NCBI RefSeq assembly: GCF_001422405.1
Contig: NZ_LMMV01000001.1
Coordinates: 839,721 to 903,720 of the forward strand
From: Pseudorhodoferax sp. Leaf267
GTDB lineage: Bacteria > Pseudomonadota > Gammaproteobacteria > Burkholderiales > Burkholderiaceae_C
Length of the DNA: 64,000 bases
Direction: 5' to 3'
Below, in pieces: positions 9,115 to 17,864 of the stretch. The translations under genes and the position numbers were made by a program. Under the pieces are notes generated by a model. That model was not told the origin of the DNA. It did not search any database and saw only the letters and a program-made list of their open reading frames with translations. Each line of letters starts with the position of its first letter. Position 1 is the first letter of the stretch.

Positions 9115-10947
9115 TCAGGGCTTGGACTGCTTGAGCGCTTCCTGCATGGCCTTCATCGGGTCGTCGTCGCCTTCGGCCGCGCTCCCGGCGGGCGCATCGC
9201 TGGCGGCCCCGGAGGGCTCCTGCGCAGGCTTCTCATCGGCGCCATAGCCGCCATCGGAGCCGTAACCGCCGTCGCCCTTGCTGTCGCTGCCGCTGTCGGG
9301 GCTCAGCCCTTCGCGCATCTGGTCGCCAATGGCCTTGAGGTCATAGGTCTGCGCCTTGTCCAGGCTGCCCGTGACCAGGTTGGGGAAGGCGATCATCACG
9401 CCCACCATGCACAGCTGGATCAGCAAAAACGGGATCGCGCCCTTGTAGATCTGCATGGTCGTGACCGGGTCCATCACCTTCTTGGTCACGCGATCCACGT
9501 AGGGCTTGTCCGGCGCCACGGAGCGCAGGAAGAACAGCGCGAAGCCGAACGGCGGGTGCATGAACGAGGTCTGCATGTTCATGGCCAGCAGCACGCCGAA
9601 CCAGATCAGGTCGATGCCCAGCTTGTCGGCCACAGGCGCCAGCAACGGCACCACGATGAAGGACAGCTCGAAGTAGTCCAGGAAGAATGCCAGGAAGAAC
9701 ACCAGCACGTTGACGAAGATCAGGAAGCCCACCTGGCCACCGGGCAGGGCGGCCAGCAGGTGCTCCACCCAGATCGGGCCGTCGGCGGCCTGGAACACCA
9801 GGCCGAAGACCGTGGCGCCGATCAGGATGAACATCACGAAGCTGCCCAGCTTGGTGGTGCTGGCCAGCGCCTGCTTGAGCAGCGACAGGCCCAGGCGCCC
9901 GCGCGCCCAGGCCATCACCAGCGCACCGATGGCGCCCATCGCGCCGCCCTCGGTGGGCGTGGCCACGCCCAGGAAGATGGTGCCCAGCACCAGGAAGATC
10001 AGCAGCAGCGGTGGGATCAGCACGAAGGTCACGCGCTCTGCCAGTCGCGACAGAAGGCCGAGCCTGGTGAACTTGTTGAAGAGCGCGATCAGCAGCGCCA
10101 CCGTGGCGCCGCCGCACATGGCGACGACCACCTTCTCGTCGGTGGCGACCGAGGTGACCTCCTCGCCGAGCCACCAGCTATGCACCTCGGGCATGTGCCG
10201 GGCCAGGAACACCGAGACCAGGAACGAGATCACCATCAGCACCAGGAGCGAGGGGTAACCGCCGCTGCCGTTGGGCTCGCGGTACACGCGCGCCTCGGGC
10301 GGCAGCGCCGGCACGCTGGCCGGCTTGAAGATCGCCAGCGCGGCGATGTAGAGCACATAGCAGCCCACCAGCATGAAGGCCGGCACGAAAGCGCCCTTGT
10401 ACATGTCCCCGACGCTGCGGCCGAGCTGGTCGGCCATGATGATCAGCACCAGGGACGGCGGGATGATCTGCGCCAGCGTGCCCGAGGCTGCGATCACGCC
10501 GCTGGTGAATTTGCGGTCATAGCCGTAGCGCAACATGATGGGCAGCGAGATCAGGCCCATGGAGATGACCGAGGCCGCGACCACGCCCGTGGTGGCAGCC
10601 AGCAGCGCGCCGACGAAGACCACCGCCAGGGCCAGGCCGCCGCGCATCGGGCCGAACACCTGGCCCACGGTGTCGAGCAGGTCCTCGGCCATGCCGCTGC
10701 GCTCCAGAATCAGCCCCATCAGCGTGAAGAAGGGCACGGCCAGCAGCGTGTCGTTGGCCATGATGCCGATCAGCCGTTGTGGCAGCCAGGCCAGCACGGA
10801 GGCGGGGAACACCCCGAGCTCGATCCCGATGATGCCGAAGGTCAGGCCGCAGGCGCCCAGGCTGAACGCCACCGGAAAGCCAAGCAGCAAAAAGCAGATC
10901 AGCCCCGCGAACATGATCGGGGCGAAGTTGGTGGTGATGAATTCCAT
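9115..10947 (-). CDS. TRAP transporter large permease subunit, DctM family
   Basis: A 610-residue inner-membrane protein with about 12-14 hydrophobic segments, starting MEFITTNFAPIMFAGL. It is the Na+-coupled translocation subunit that works with DctQ and the periplasmic DctP. Family signatures include the GLISLPIMLRYGYDRKFTSGVIAASGTLAQIIPPS region and ATPTEGGAMGAIGAL. It is longer than the usual 430-residue DctM because of a large central loop and a C-terminal tail. The tail (about 530-610) is hydrophilic and Gly/Ser/Asp/Ala-rich, and lies outside the conserved core. dctQ lies 20 bp upstream in the same operon. Substrate is set by the binding protein, probably the one at 7952-9034. Confidence 0.92.
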   Translation of the reverse strand: MEFITTNFAPIMFAGLICFLLLGFPVAFSLGACGLTFGIIGIELGVFPASVLAWLPQRLIGIMANDTLLAVPFFTLMGLILERSGMAEDLLDTVGQVFGPMRGGLALAVVFVGALLAATTGVVAASVISMGLISLPIMLRYGYDRKFTSGVIAASGTLAQIIPPSLVLIIMADQLGRSVGDMYKGAFVPAFMLVGCYVLYIAALAIFKPASVPALPPEARVYREPNGSGGYPSLLVLMVISFLVSVFLARHMPEVHSWWLGEEVTSVATDEKVVVAMCGGATVALLIALFNKFTRLGLLSRLAERVTFVLIPPLLLIFLVLGTIFLGVATPTEGGAMGAIGALVMAWARGRLGLSLLKQALASTTKLGSFVMFILIGATVFGLVFQAADGPIWVEHLLAALPGGQVGFLIFVNVLVFFLAFFLDYFELSFIVVPLLAPVADKLGIDLIWFGVLLAMNMQTSFMHPPFGFALFFLRSVAPDKPYVDRVTKKVMDPVTTMQIYKGAIPFLLIQLCMVGVMIAFPNLVTGSLDKAQTYDLKAIGDQMREGLSPDSGSDSKGDGGYGSDGGYGADEKPAQEPSGAASDAPAGSAAEGDDDPMKAMQEALKQSKP

Positions 10948-10967
10948 CGAGGTCGTCTCCGGCGCGC

Positions 10968-11582
10968 TCAGCGGGCCACGGCAGGGGTTTCGGCGGCCGC
11001 GGCCAGCTCGCGCTGGCGCAGGATGTCGGCCAGCTCTTCTTCAGCGGTCTTCTCGCCGGCCTTCACCGTCGGGTCCGGCCCTTTGCCGCCAAGAAAGGCA
11101 ATGCGCTTGATGAGCTCGGACCAGCCCTGCAGCATCAGCAGGCTGAAGCCGAGCGGCAGGGCCAGCCACACCGGCCAGCGGATCAGGCCGCCGGGGTTGC
11201 CCGACATCTCGCCGCTCTGGTACTGCTGGATCGTCATCGGCACGGTGTAGTACAGCACCAGCAGGCACAGCGGCGTCAGGAACAAGGCGAAGCCCACGAT
11301 GTCGATCCAGATCTGAGCCTTCTTGGGCAGGCGGCTGTTCAACACGTCGATGCGCACATGCTCGCGGTTCAGCAGCGTGAAACCCGCTGCGAGCAGGAAA
11401 GACCAGGCGAACAGATACCACTGGACTTCGAGGTAGGCGTTGGAACTGGTATTGAACACCTTGCGCACCACCGCATTGATGGCGCTGATGGCCGTGGAGG
11501 CCAGGATCAACCAGATCACCCACTTGCCGACCTGGGCGTTGAGCCAGTCGATGGCCCGCGATAGCTTTAACAAGCCTTGCAT
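10968..11582 (-). CDS. TRAP transporter small permease subunit, DctQ family
   Basis: A 204-residue membrane protein with four predicted helices, the standard DctQ layout. It starts MQGLLKLSRAIDWLNAQVGKWVIWLI and contains REHVRIDVLNSRLPKKAQIWID between helices 2 and 3, a typical DctQ segment. It pairs with the large subunit encoded 20 bp downstream. The start at 11582 has GAGGAAG upstream; an upstream in-frame ATG lies inside the leader of the divergent gene and is rejected. The C-terminal 30 residues are charged and cytoplasmic. Confidence 0.9.
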   Translation of the reverse strand: MQGLLKLSRAIDWLNAQVGKWVIWLILASTAISAINAVVRKVFNTSSNAYLEVQWYLFAWSFLLAAGFTLLNREHVRIDVLNSRLPKKAQIWIDIVGFALFLTPLCLLVLYYTVPMTIQQYQSGEMSGNPGGLIRWPVWLALPLGFSLLMLQGWSELIKRIAFLGGKGPDPTVKAGEKTAEEELADILRQRELAAAAETPAVAR

Positions 11583-11749
11583 GTCTTCCTCTTTGTGTTG
11601 GGTGCCTCCGATACGACTGCACCCGACACACCAGCGTTGTGCGCCAGCGGGGTCGGGTGCGTGAGGCGGGCGGATTTTATAGGCGAGGGCGGTGCTGTCT
11701 TCGGGGCGTACCCTGGGGTCGGTCGATGGCCGCGCACCATAATCGGCCC

Positions 11750-13003
11750 ATGCCCGCCAGCCCTCTTGCACCCGACATGCCTGCGCGTGCCGGTGATGCG
11801 CTGCACACGCCGGCGGTGCGCCATGCGGGGCCCGATGTCCTGTCCCTGGCGCTCATGGATGCGCGCAACCGGGTGCTGCAATGGCTGGCCTTGTGCGAAA
11901 CCGCGGCGACGGCGCGCGGCGAGGCGCTCACGGCCACACCGGGCGATGTGCTGTGGTTGGCCGGCCATGCGGGGTGGTTCGCAGAGTTCTGGATCGGACG
12001 CAACACGCAGCGTTACCAGGGCCCGGCCTGTCCGGCGCGGCCGCTACGCCTGGCTTCCACAGAAGCCTGTGCAGACGACTGGTGGGGCGACACGGCGCAT
12101 GGCGCAGCACGCCGGCCCTTGCCGGACGCCGCAACGACGCGCGCCTTCCTGCTCGAACAACTCGAAAGCACGCTGGAACTGCTGGGCAAGGCGCCGCAGG
12201 ACGACGCAGGGCTTTATTTCTATCGGCTGGCCCTCTTGCACGAGGACCTGCGCAGCGAAGACATGCTGGCGCAGGCCCAGCGCTGCGGCATGCACGTGCC
12301 TTTCGCCGCGCGCGAGCAGGGGCGGTCCCTGCCGGCGCTGTCGATTCCGGGGACGCGCTGGTCGCCGGGCGCGGTGCCGGGCGGCTTCGTCTTCGACAAC
12401 GAGCAATGGAGGCACGAAGTCGAGCTGCCTGAATTCGAGATCGATGCGCAGCCCGTGAGCTGGGCTCAGTTCGTGGAGTTCGTGGACGACGGTGGCTACG
12501 ACAGGCCGCAATGCTGGCACCCCGAGGGCTGGGCCTGGCTGCAGCAACTCGCGCAGGGCGATGGGCGCCGCGGGCCGCGCTATGTTGAGCAGATCGGCGG
12601 GGCCGGCGGTGCGGTGCTGCAGCAGCGCTTCGGCCGGCCTGTGCGCCTGGCCGGCCATCAGAGCGCCATGCACGTGACCTGGTGGGAGGCCGATGCCTGG
12701 TGCCGTTGGGCCGGGCGCCGGCTGCCGGCCGAGGTGGAGTGGGAATGCGCAGCCGTCACGGCCGCACGGCGCGGCTTCGACTGGGGGCAGGTGCACGAGT
12801 GGACGGCTGGCACCCTGCGGCCCTGGCCGGGCTTTTCGCCTGGGCCCTGGGCGGACTACAGCCAGCCCTGGTTCGGGCGCGCGCGCGTGCTGCGCGGTGC
12901 GTCGTTCGCGACGCGTGGCCGGCTGCGCGACGCGCGCTTCAGAGGCTTTGCGGACCCGGCCGACGACCTGCGCTTCGTCGGGTTCCGCAGTTGCGCGGCC
13001 TGA
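11750..13003 (+). CDS. DinB/FGE-sulfatase fusion of the EgtB-SenA family (non-haem iron C-S/C-Se-forming enzyme), altered iron motif
   Basis: A 417-residue protein with an N-terminal DinB-like domain (about 30-200) and a C-terminal formylglycine-generating/sulfatase-modifying domain (about 210-417, with WWEADAWCRWAGRRLPAEVEWE and RVLRGASFAT). EgtB and SenA proteins of this architecture join a sulfur or selenium donor to hercynine. The first iron-ligand His is present (His73 in GHAGWFAEFW). The second site, normally HX3HXE, reads HEDLRSE (His164...Arg168...Glu170), so one ligand His is replaced by Arg. No egtD, senB or senC lies nearby. It may be a diverged enzyme with another substrate or a weakened metal site. 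The ATG at 11750 was chosen because the upstream frame is low-complexity. Confidence 0.8.
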   Translation: MPASPLAPDMPARAGDALHTPAVRHAGPDVLSLALMDARNRVLQWLALCETAATARGEALTATPGDVLWLAGHAGWFAEFWIGRNTQRYQGPACPARPLRLASTEACADDWWGDTAHGAARRPLPDAATTRAFLLEQLESTLELLGKAPQDDAGLYFYRLALLHEDLRSEDMLAQAQRCGMHVPFAAREQGRSLPALSIPGTRWSPGAVPGGFVFDNEQWRHEVELPEFEIDAQPVSWAQFVEFVDDGGYDRPQCWHPEGWAWLQQLAQGDGRRGPRYVEQIGGAGGAVLQQRFGRPVRLAGHQSAMHVTWWEADAWCRWAGRRLPAEVEWECAAVTAARRGFDWGQVHEWTAGTLRPWPGFSPGPWADYSQPWFGRARVLRGASFATRGRLRDARFRGFADPADDLRFVGFRSCAA

Positions 13004-13561
13004 TCAGGGCTTGGCAGCCGGTGCGGGCGCACCAATGGCCGCTTCCAGGCGCTTGCGGATCGCCTGGTCCAGCACCTTGAGCTTGGGCTCGATCACGCCG
13101 CGGCTGTCCTGCACCAGCCGCTCGTTCAGCGGGCGCAGCATCTCGTCGGTGGACTGCTGGTACTTGCGAAAGACCGGTGACTCCAGCAGGTCGACCAGTT
13201 GCTTGAGCTCGGACTCCGAGAACTTGGCATCGAGCACCGCGCCGGTCACCGTGGGGTGCAGCTTCAAGGCCTGCTCGCGCAGCACGGCGGTGGCTTCGTC
13301 GACGTACTGGCGCAGGTCGCCCTGGATGTCCTTGATGACGGCCTCGCGCTTGTCCACCGGCACGCGCTGCTGGATGACGACGGCAGCCTGCTGCATCATG
13401 GCCGCGGCAGGCCGCTCGCCCAGCGCACGGGCCTGCGCCTCGATCACGGGGCGTTGCTGCTGCAGGATCTTGGCCACGAGTTCCTTCTTGGCAGCAGATG
13501 ATTCGGCGTGGGCCAGCGTGCAGCTGGCGGCCAGCAATGCGGCGGCGAGGACTTTGTTCAA
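13004..13561 (-). CDS. DUF2059 secreted/periplasmic protein
   Basis: A 185-residue protein with a clear signal peptide (MNKVLAAALLAASCTLAHAE, cleavage after AHA). Its mature region is helical and matches DUF2059. The core FSESELKQLVDLLESPVFRKYQQ near 130-152 is the recognisable part of the domain: growth of short helices around a small-residue/aromatic pattern. Function is unknown; family members are periplasmic. The stop abuts that of the convergent EgtB-like gene with no spacer. A purine-rich AGGAGGGG-like stretch appears near 13570, though on the coding strand the start site has only a weak Shine-Dalgarno sequence. Confidence 0.8.
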   Translation of the reverse strand: MNKVLAAALLAASCTLAHAESSAAKKELVAKILQQQRPVIEAQARALGERPAAAMMQQAAVVIQQRVPVDKREAVIKDIQGDLRQYVDEATAVLREQALKLHPTVTGAVLDAKFSESELKQLVDLLESPVFRKYQQSTDEMLRPLNERLVQDSRGVIEPKLKVLDQAIRKRLEAAIGAPAPAAKP

Positions 13562-13645
13562 GAGCGTCTTTCAGGAGGGGAGGAAGAGGGCGCCATCATC
13601 CCATGGCGCGCGGGGGCGCCAGTATCGCCTGCCGTGCGTGAGGCC

Positions 13646-14533
13646 TCAAGCCGCGCCCCGGTGCGCCGCCAGCGCCGCGACGATCTCGGGCAGCAGCCGG
13701 TCCGGGCCGGCCTCGCGCACGCCCAGTTCCAGGTTCTGCAACACCGCCTGGGCGACGGCCTGCACAGCCCCGGCCTCTTCGGCCATGGCGTTGTAGTAGC
13801 CCAGGTCCTTGCATGCGTTCGACAGCGAAAAGCGCAGGCCCGAGGCGTCCTGCGCCGTGATGTAGGGGCGCAGCCGCTCCAGAGCCGCGCCGCCGCCGCC
13901 GCCCTTGGCCAGCACGTCGACGAAGACCTCGGGTGCCACGCCGGCGCGCTGCGCGCAGGCCGCCGCCTCGGCCAGCAGCGTCACGAAGCCCAGCGACACA
14001 TAGTTGTGCAGCAGCTTCATGCGGTGGCCGGCGCCGACCGGCCCGGCGTGCGTGATGTTCTCGGCAAAGCAGGCCAGCAGCGGCCGGCATTCGGCGAACA
14101 GCGCGTCGTCGCCGCCGACCAGCAGGTTGAGCCGGCCCTCGTGCGCCTCCTTGGGCGTGCGCGTCATCGGCGCGTCCAGGAAGCGGCCGCCGGCTGCGAC
14201 CACCGCCTCGGCCACGCGCTCAGTGGAGGACGGCACGGCCGTGGAGCAGTCGATCACCACGCTGCCGGGTCGCAGGCCCTGCAGTACACCGTCGTCGCCC
14301 AGCAGCACGGCCTCGACCTGGGGCGTCCCGGTGACGCACAGGATCACAATGTCCGAGCCGGCGGCCAGAGCCCGGGCGCTCGTGGCGGTGGTGACGCCGG
14401 CTGCCTCGAGCTCGTCCAGCGGCTGGTTGCCCGCATGCTCGAGCACCGTGAGCGGATAGCCGTGCCTGGCGATGTTGCGCGCAATGCCGTGGCCCATCAT
14501 GCCGATGCCGACCATGCCGATCTTGTGTTTCAT
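13646..14533 (-). CDS. NAD(P)-dependent beta-hydroxyacid dehydrogenase (HIBADH / tartronate semialdehyde reductase family)
   Basis: A 295-residue two-domain oxidoreductase. It begins MKHKIGMVGIGMMGHGIA, the Rossmann GxGxMG motif. The substrate segment DAPMTRTPKEAHEGRLNLLVGG (about 120-142) and the catalytic-Lys helix GHRMKLLHNYVSLG (Lys near 171) match 3-hydroxyisobutyrate/tartronate-semialdehyde reductases. It would oxidise or reduce a 3-hydroxy acid or 2-hydroxy-3-oxo acid. It is divergent from the isocitrate-dehydrogenase-like gene with 77 bp between them, at the edge of the sugar-acid cluster. A role in handling a C3/C4 intermediate or a related sugar acid is plausible. I chose the start with AAGGACAG upstream, not the longer frame. 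Confidence 0.85.
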   Translation of the reverse strand: MKHKIGMVGIGMMGHGIARNIARHGYPLTVLEHAGNQPLDELEAAGVTTATSARALAAGSDIVILCVTGTPQVEAVLLGDDGVLQGLRPGSVVIDCSTAVPSSTERVAEAVVAAGGRFLDAPMTRTPKEAHEGRLNLLVGGDDALFAECRPLLACFAENITHAGPVGAGHRMKLLHNYVSLGFVTLLAEAAACAQRAGVAPEVFVDVLAKGGGGGAALERLRPYITAQDASGLRFSLSNACKDLGYYNAMAEEAGAVQAVAQAVLQNLELGVREAGPDRLLPEIVAALAAHRGAA

Positions 14534-14610
14534 GGAGACTGTCCTTCGCTCTGGGGTGGGGTTGAAAAATTGTCTGGCATATTGCGCCGACATCGAAAGA
14601 CTGGAGACAT

Positions 14611-15693
14611 ATGCCCATCTACGACATCGCCACCATCGAGGGCGACGGCATCGGCCCCGAGGTCTGCCGCTCGGCCGTGAACGTGCTCAGCCAAGCCTGC
14701 GGCGCCACGCTGCGCTTCACGCAACTGGACGGCGGCGCCGCGCACTATGTGAAGACCGGCGCCGTGCTGCCCGACGACACCTTCGCCGCCTGCCGCTCCA
14801 TGCACGCCATGCTGCATGGCGCGGCCGGCCTGCCGGGCGTGACGTATCCGGACGGCACCGAGGTCGGCAACGACGTGCACCTGCAGCTGCGTTTCAGGCT
14901 CGACCTGTTCGCCAACGTGCGGCCGATCCGCCTTTACGCGGGCGTGCAGTCGCCGCTGGCGGGCTTTCCGCCCGGCCGTATCGACTACGTCATCGTGCGC
15001 GAGAACACCGAGGGCCTGTACGCCAGCCGCGGCGCGGGCGTGAACCTGCGCGGCGAGGTGGTGACGGACACCCTGGTCGTCACGCGCAAGGGCACCGAGC
15101 GCGTGGCCCGCTTCGCGTTCGAACTCGCGCGCCGGCGCAGCGGGGCGCCGCGCGACGGCCAGCGCCGCGTGACCGTCTGCGACAAGGCCAACATCCTGCG
15201 CAGCTACGCGTTCTTTCGCGCCGTGTGCGACGAGGTCAAGGCCGGCTACGACGACGTGGCGATCGACTACGCCTACGCCGATGCGATCACCGTGCACATG
15301 CTCAAGAAGCCCGACTTCTACGACGTGATCGTGGCCGAGAACATGTTCGGCGACATCATTTCCGACCTGGGCGCGGGCACCGTGGGCGGGCTGGGCATCG
15401 CGGCCTCGGCCGAGCTCGGCGAGCGACATGGCCTGTTCCAGGGCGCGCACGGCTCGGCGCCCGACATCGCGGGCCAGAACCTGGCGAGCCCGGTCGCCAC
15501 CGTGCTGTCGGGCGCGTTGATGCTGCGCTGGCTGGGCGAGCAGCATGGCGATGAGTCGCTGCGCGCGGGCGCCGACCGGGTCGAACAGGCGGTGGAGGCC
15601 GTGCTGGCCGCGGGCCAGATCGTGCCGCGCGACCTGGGTGGCAGCGCCAGCTGCAGCGAGATGACCGAGGCGATCTGCCGGCGCCTGCGCTGA
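14611..15693 (+). CDS. Isocitrate/isopropylmalate/tartrate dehydrogenase family enzyme
   Basis: A 360-residue NAD-dependent decarboxylating dehydrogenase of the beta family. It shows the N-terminal EGDGIGPEV, the substrate-binding segment NVRPIRLYAGVQSPL, VRENTEGLYASRG near residue 128, and GDIISDLGAGTVGGLG with the metal-binding Asp cluster. RENTEGLY is typical of NAD-isocitrate, homoisocitrate and tartrate dehydrogenases. LeuB has a different loop, so this is not simply leuB. It is convergent with the GntR gene (2-bp gap) and divergent from the HIBADH-type gene. It could act on a hydroxy-dicarboxylate related to the neighbouring sugar-acid pathway; exact substrate unknown. Confidence 0.85.
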   Translation: MPIYDIATIEGDGIGPEVCRSAVNVLSQACGATLRFTQLDGGAAHYVKTGAVLPDDTFAACRSMHAMLHGAAGLPGVTYPDGTEVGNDVHLQLRFRLDLFANVRPIRLYAGVQSPLAGFPPGRIDYVIVRENTEGLYASRGAGVNLRGEVVTDTLVVTRKGTERVARFAFELARRRSGAPRDGQRRVTVCDKANILRSYAFFRAVCDEVKAGYDDVAIDYAYADAITVHMLKKPDFYDVIVAENMFGDIISDLGAGTVGGLGIAASAELGERHGLFQGAHGSAPDIAGQNLASPVATVLSGALMLRWLGEQHGDESLRAGADRVEQAVEAVLAAGQIVPRDLGGSASCSEMTEAICRRLR

Positions 15694-15695
15694 AG

Positions 15696-16430
15696 TCAGG
15701 TTTTGCCGCGCAGGCCCTGTTCCTGCGCGATGCGCTGGTACATGACGTTGGAGCGCGTGAGGTGCGCGCGCATCGCGGCGTCGGCCGCATCGCCGTCGTG
15801 CGCCGCGATCGCGTCCACGATGCGCTGGTGTTCGGCCAGCGTCAGCTGCTCGGCGCCCGGCGCCCGCACCATGGCCTGGTAGTAGTCGCTGCCCCAGCGG
15901 AAGATGGCCTCGACCACGGCCGTGAAGATCGGGTTGCCGCTGATGCGCGCGATCTCGCGGTGAAAGGCCATGTCGCGGTCCACGAACTCGCTGAGCTGCG
16001 CCAGCGAGGCGGCCTGCGCATCCAGCCGCTGCTGCAGCAGCGCCACGTCCTCGGGCGTGGCCAGCGCGGCGGCCATGCGCGCGGTGCCGGCTTCCAAAAA
16101 GATGCGCGCGTCTTTCATGTGCTCCAGCGTGTCGGGCTGCATGCTCAACAAATGGCGCGCGCCGCTGCCGATCTGGCGGATCAGGTCGTCTGCCGTGGGC
16201 ACCACCACGCGGGCGCGCTCGCCGTGCGAGATCTCCACGATGCCCGAGCGCTCCAGCGCCTGCAGCGCCTCGCGCACGGCGGGCCGGCCCACGCCGTACT
16301 GGTCCATCAGCTCGCGCTCGGGCGGCAGCTGGTCGCCGGGGCGGATCTCGCCGCTCTCGATGCGGGCCATCAGGCGGTCGACGACCTCCTGGTAGAGCTT
16401 GCGTTTCTGGATCGGGCCGGTGGCGGTCAT
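15696..16430 (-). CDS. GntR-family transcriptional regulator with FCD domain (FadR subfamily)
   Basis: A 244-residue repressor-type regulator. The N-terminal winged helix (about 12-75) has the GntR signature RPGDQLPPERELMDQYGVGRPAVREALQAL. The C-terminal FCD ligand domain (about 90-235) has the metal-binding pattern, with residues in DMAFHREIA, EHQRIVDAI and AMRAHL. Such proteins sense carboxylates or sugar acids and usually repress the adjacent catabolic operon. It lies 45 bp downstream of the kinase gene on the same strand and so is probably the last gene of the apnO-TRAP-RLP-kinase operon. A TGACCT repeat array upstream of apnO is a candidate target. Confidence 0.9.
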   Translation of the reverse strand: MTATGPIQKRKLYQEVVDRLMARIESGEIRPGDQLPPERELMDQYGVGRPAVREALQALERSGIVEISHGERARVVVPTADDLIRQIGSGARHLLSMQPDTLEHMKDARIFLEAGTARMAAALATPEDVALLQQRLDAQAASLAQLSEFVDRDMAFHREIARISGNPIFTAVVEAIFRWGSDYYQAMVRAPGAEQLTLAEHQRIVDAIAAHDGDAADAAMRAHLTRSNVMYQRIAQEQGLRGKT

Positions 16431-16475
16431 GCGGGCTGCGCGGGCGGGCGAGGGCGGGGGAACGGGGGCCGGCCA

Positions 16476-17864
16476 TTATCCGGGGGGCGGTGGCGCCACC
16501 CCGTCGCGCGCGGCAGCGAAGAAATCGGGGCCGCCGAGCTGGCCGCCCTTGAGCACGATCTGTAGCCCGTCGCGGCGCGCGTCGGCCGACCAGGCGCGGC
16601 ACAGCGGCGCGCCAGGCGCCAGGCTGGCGGCCACCGTCAAGGCCTGGATGCCGAGCGCCGCTGCCACCTCGCCCGAGCTGTCGCCGCCTGCCACCGCGAT
16701 GCGGCGCAGCGCGGGCGTGCGTTCCAGCAGCCGGCGCATCACGCGGGCCAGGGCCTCGCCCGTGCGGCGCGCGGCCTGCTCGCGCGTGAGGCCGGCGCGC
16801 CGGGCGGTGGCGTCGAAGTCGCGCACCGCCGGGTCGTCCGGCCCCTGCGCCGTGTAGACCAGCAGGCTGCGGCCCTGCGCCAGCGCGGCGCTGGCCGCGG
16901 AGACGGCGCGTTCGATCTCGGCGTCTTCGCCCGCACCGAACAGTTGCGCCAGGTCGAGCCGCAGCGTGTCGAAACCTTGCTCCGCAGCACGCGCGATCTG
17001 CCGCGCCGTGACGGGCGAGCAGCTGCCGCTGACCGCTGCGATGGCGCCGGCCGACGTGGCAACGGGCAGGGCGGCCGGCTCCGGCAGCAGCCCGGCCGCG
17101 CGCCAGTACGCCGCCAGCGCGTATTGCAGGCCCGACGACGAGGCGCTGAACACGCCCGCGCCGCGCTGTTCCCAGACCAGCCGGCCGGCTTCGCGCAAGG
17201 TGTCCTCGTCCAGCACGTCCACCAGCACGATGGGCGCGGCCTGCGCCACCGCGCAATGGCTTGCCAGCACCTCTGCCCCACGGCAGGCCTTGAGCTGCGT
17301 GAAGTCCACCAGCGCGCGCGGGCGCTCGGTCTGCGCGCCCAGGTGGCGGGCGAGGTCCGCCTCGGCCATGGGCGTGACCGGGTGGCGCGACATCGTGGGG
17401 TGCCGGTCCAGCCGGTGGCCCCGGCCGTCCACCACGGCGAACAGATTGCCGAACGCCTGGTAGCGCCCCAGCCGCGGCGCGCCGACCACCATGGGCGACC
17501 AGCTGCCTGGCATCAGCGGCACGCCCAGGTCGATGGCGCGGCCAATGGAGCCGATGGCGGGCGAGGAATCGAAGGTGGAGCACACCTTGTACTGCAGCAG
17601 CGGCGCGCCCAGGGCGGCCAGCGACTGCAGCGCGGGCTGCAAATGCAGGTCCATCCAGGCCGGGTCGCGACCGCGCGAGGTGCCGGCCAGGCCCACGCAG
17701 CGCACATCGGGGAAGCGCGCGAGCGCCGCCGCGTCGGGTGGCTGCAGGAACAGCACGGTCGCCACGCCGGCCCGCGTGAACGCCTCCAGCACATCCGTGG
17801 AGCCCGTGAAGTCGTCGCCGTAGTAGGCGAGCAGCAGGCCATCGGGCAGGGCAGTCGCGGCCAT
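16476..17864 (-). CDS. oiaK: Four-carbon/sugar acid kinase (DUF1537), probable 3-oxo-isoapionate kinase
   Basis: A 462-residue kinase of the DUF1537 family. The N-terminal domain starts LLAYYGDDFTGSTDVLEAF, the family's conserved acidic motif. The middle carries YKVCSTFDSSPAIGSIGRA. The C-terminal nucleotide-binding domain has VAGGDSSGEVAAALG and LKGGQLGG near 430-440. DUF1537 kinases phosphorylate 3-oxo acids such as oxo-tetronates. The neighbour is a RuBisCO-like protein of the 3-oxo-isoapionate-4-phosphate type, so I assign the OiaK role: ATP-dependent phosphorylation of 3-oxo-isoapionate. Its start overlaps the stop of the RLP gene in an ATGA, indicating tight coupling. The role is inferred from context, while the family is secure. 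Confidence 0.82.
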   Translation of the reverse strand: MAATALPDGLLLAYYGDDFTGSTDVLEAFTRAGVATVLFLQPPDAAALARFPDVRCVGLAGTSRGRDPAWMDLHLQPALQSLAALGAPLLQYKVCSTFDSSPAIGSIGRAIDLGVPLMPGSWSPMVVGAPRLGRYQAFGNLFAVVDGRGHRLDRHPTMSRHPVTPMAEADLARHLGAQTERPRALVDFTQLKACRGAEVLASHCAVAQAAPIVLVDVLDEDTLREAGRLVWEQRGAGVFSASSSGLQYALAAYWRAAGLLPEPAALPVATSAGAIAAVSGSCSPVTARQIARAAEQGFDTLRLDLAQLFGAGEDAEIERAVSAASAALAQGRSLLVYTAQGPDDPAVRDFDATARRAGLTREQAARRTGEALARVMRRLLERTPALRRIAVAGGDSSGEVAAALGIQALTVAASLAPGAPLCRAWSADARRDGLQIVLKGGQLGGPDFFAAARDGVAPPPPG

